Shown here: one piece after another, positions 63,042 through 64,000 of the stretch
How the letters are laid out: every line of letters begins with the position of its first letter
Position numbering within the stretch: the first letter of the stretch is position 1
Assembly (NCBI GenBank): GCA_900128395.1
Contig: LT649239.1
Span: 1 to 64,000, forward strand
Length of the DNA: 64,000 bases
Source of the DNA: Stramenopiles sp. TOSAG23-2
Taxonomy: Eukaryota > Sar
Direction of reading: 5' to 3'
Notes under the pieces: model-generated
Database searches by the model: none
What the model was told of the DNA's origin: nothing
Seen by the model: the letters and a program-made list of their open reading frames with translations, nothing else
Program-made: the position numbers and the translations under genes

Positions 63042-63403
63042 AAAGTCAGGGGATTTACTGCTACACAATTTTTATCGGAACATTTCGGAAACGAACATCT
63101 TACACCTTCATATTCGCTAGAACATTGGCATACACCGGTCGATGTGGTACATGTCCCTTGAGAATTACTGCTACTAGTGCTAGATGAACTCCCACTTGGA
63201 TTTATTGATGAACAAGTCTTTTGCCAATAATTCCCTTTACACAGACAAAAGCCACCACAATCTACCGCTGCTCCGTTAAAATCATTCATAGACTTATCCA
63301 TACTACTACTACTCCTACTACCAGATAATGTATCTTCGTTTGGATTAAATTTCATTACCGGTGTGATTTTCACAGGCGGTATTTTCGCATTTGCTTTCGA
63401 CAT
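63038..63403 (-). CDS. small Cys-rich EGF-like protein
   Basis: This 121-aa protein has two Cys clusters: CGGFCLCKGNYWQKTC (about 49-64) and CTTSTGVCQCSSEYEGVRC (about 84-102), the latter with the C-x-C-(x)-G-x-x-C end of an EGF-like module, then CSDKNC. A Ser-rich linker separates them. There is no clear signal peptide at the chosen ATG (MSKANAKIPPVKITP), which is odd for disulphide-rich EGF modules; the true start or an upstream exon may be missing. Its stop codon overlaps the end of the convergent WW gene. Confidence 0.6.
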   Translation of the reverse strand: MSKANAKIPPVKITPVMKFNPNEDTLSGSRSSSSMDKSMNDFNGAAVDCGGFCLCKGNYWQKTCSSINPSGSSSSTSSSNSQGTCTTSTGVCQCSSEYEGVRCSFPKCSDKNCVAVNPLTF

Positions 63404-64000
63404 GATGTTTAAACTTTATTTTCTAAAATTAAAATTAGATATGAGCTATATCTAGTAAAATGTAAAATAATTTCTTTAAAATAGATGATATGAGCTATGC
63501 ATATATATATATAGTAAAATGTCAAAAAATAATATTTTTTTCCCCTCTTTTTTGTTAATTCTTTTCTTTCGTCAATTTTTTATTATACAATAGACGACAA
63601 AAAAGGGGTGTTTAATTTTGTTTGTTTTGCATTATCCCATTTGTGTTTCTTCATCCGACTATACTTATAATATATGTATATATGTGTATGTATGAATGTG
63701 TTAATCGCGTGTCATATTACCGTACTCCGGCACCTTCCCTCTGTGTCAACTGTCAGGCTGCCAATGTTATCGCAATGCTAAATTTAACATATATACAGCA
63801 CCAAATACCCAATTTTTAAGGATTTCATGCCGAATTTTACACCAAATATATTGATTGACATCATAAATGATTTGACTTCCAATTTCCTATCCGATCTACC
63901 AATACAATTAAGTATAATAAGTAGTAGTCTATAGCTAGATGTGTAAAGTTTGAGAGAATATTCCATCCTGTGTGCATACTAGAGATTAATAACTCATATA
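63404..64000. other. terminal intergenic stretch
   Basis: AT-rich sequence to the window edge with the phrase 'gatatgagctat' twice (about 63439 and 63487). No gene is supported. Confidence 0.5.

Overview
This window reads as eukaryotic nuclear DNA from a very AT-rich, gene-dense, intron-poor unicellular organism, most likely a microalga or a close relative. Genes lie on both strands without operons, TAA and TGA both serve as stops, and the proteins carry long Asn/Ser/Thr/Gln runs and typical eukaryotic domains (CAMK kinase, NOG2, SDE2, HMG-like, SPRY, PPR-Smr). Only three introns could be recognised; all are tiny (65, 89 and 110 bp), two with GTAAGT donors and one with GTAAGG. An algal affinity is inferred from an LCIB/theta-carbonic-anhydrase-like protein, an MGDG-synthase-type GT28 enzyme, a carotenoid oxygenase and a CCT-domain protein. 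Tudor-like 'DGTYxIxFDDGD' modules, which I associate with stramenopiles, fit this, but I cannot fix the lineage.

Layout. 1-2.3 kb: non-coding repeats with telomere-like heptamers. 2.3-13 kb: a DUF3395/DNAJC11-type repeat protein, a CAMK kinase, an LCIB-like protein, a Ser/Asn-rich protein, a DinB-like protein, MsrA and a bacterial-type trimethylamine monooxygenase. 13.8-29.6 kb: a 1539-aa armadillo protein, an ankyrin protein, an SDE2 ubiquitin-like/SPRY fusion, the NOG2 ribosome-assembly GTPase, a CCT-domain regulator and a secreted GH20 hexosaminidase. 30-41.7 kb: an AP2x2 plus HMG-repeat protein, an organellar PPR-Smr-like protein, a spliced DMT-type transporter, and a calcium-binding/Tudor/99-bp-minisatellite gene that appears split by a 1-nt frameshift. 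41.8-50 kb: a PSI/LEA14 membrane protein, an EF-hand protein, a broken Ser/Thr-rich gene, an orphan ORF, a TIR-like fragment and a small spliced membrane protein. 50.9-64 kb: a compositionally distinct FkbM methyltransferase, a spliced GT28 galactolipid-synthase-like enzyme, an aldo-keto reductase, an RNase-kappa-like protein, a fusion of an acetoacetate-decarboxylase-like domain with a carotenoid oxygenase, a WW protein and a Cys-rich EGF-like protein.

The most unusual structural theme is a set of seven perfect, directly adjacent duplications of 100-139 bp, all between 44 and 62 kb. Two of them break reading frames that become continuous again if one copy is ignored. They contrast with older, diverged tandem duplications at 0.1-0.7, 49.3 and 57 kb. 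They are either a burst of very recent tandem duplications or unmerged contig-end overlaps in the assembly. The most interesting proteins are the decarboxylase-carotenoid oxygenase fusion, the SDE2-SPRY fusion, the laterally acquired-looking Tmm, the AP2/HMG array protein and the minisatellite gene.
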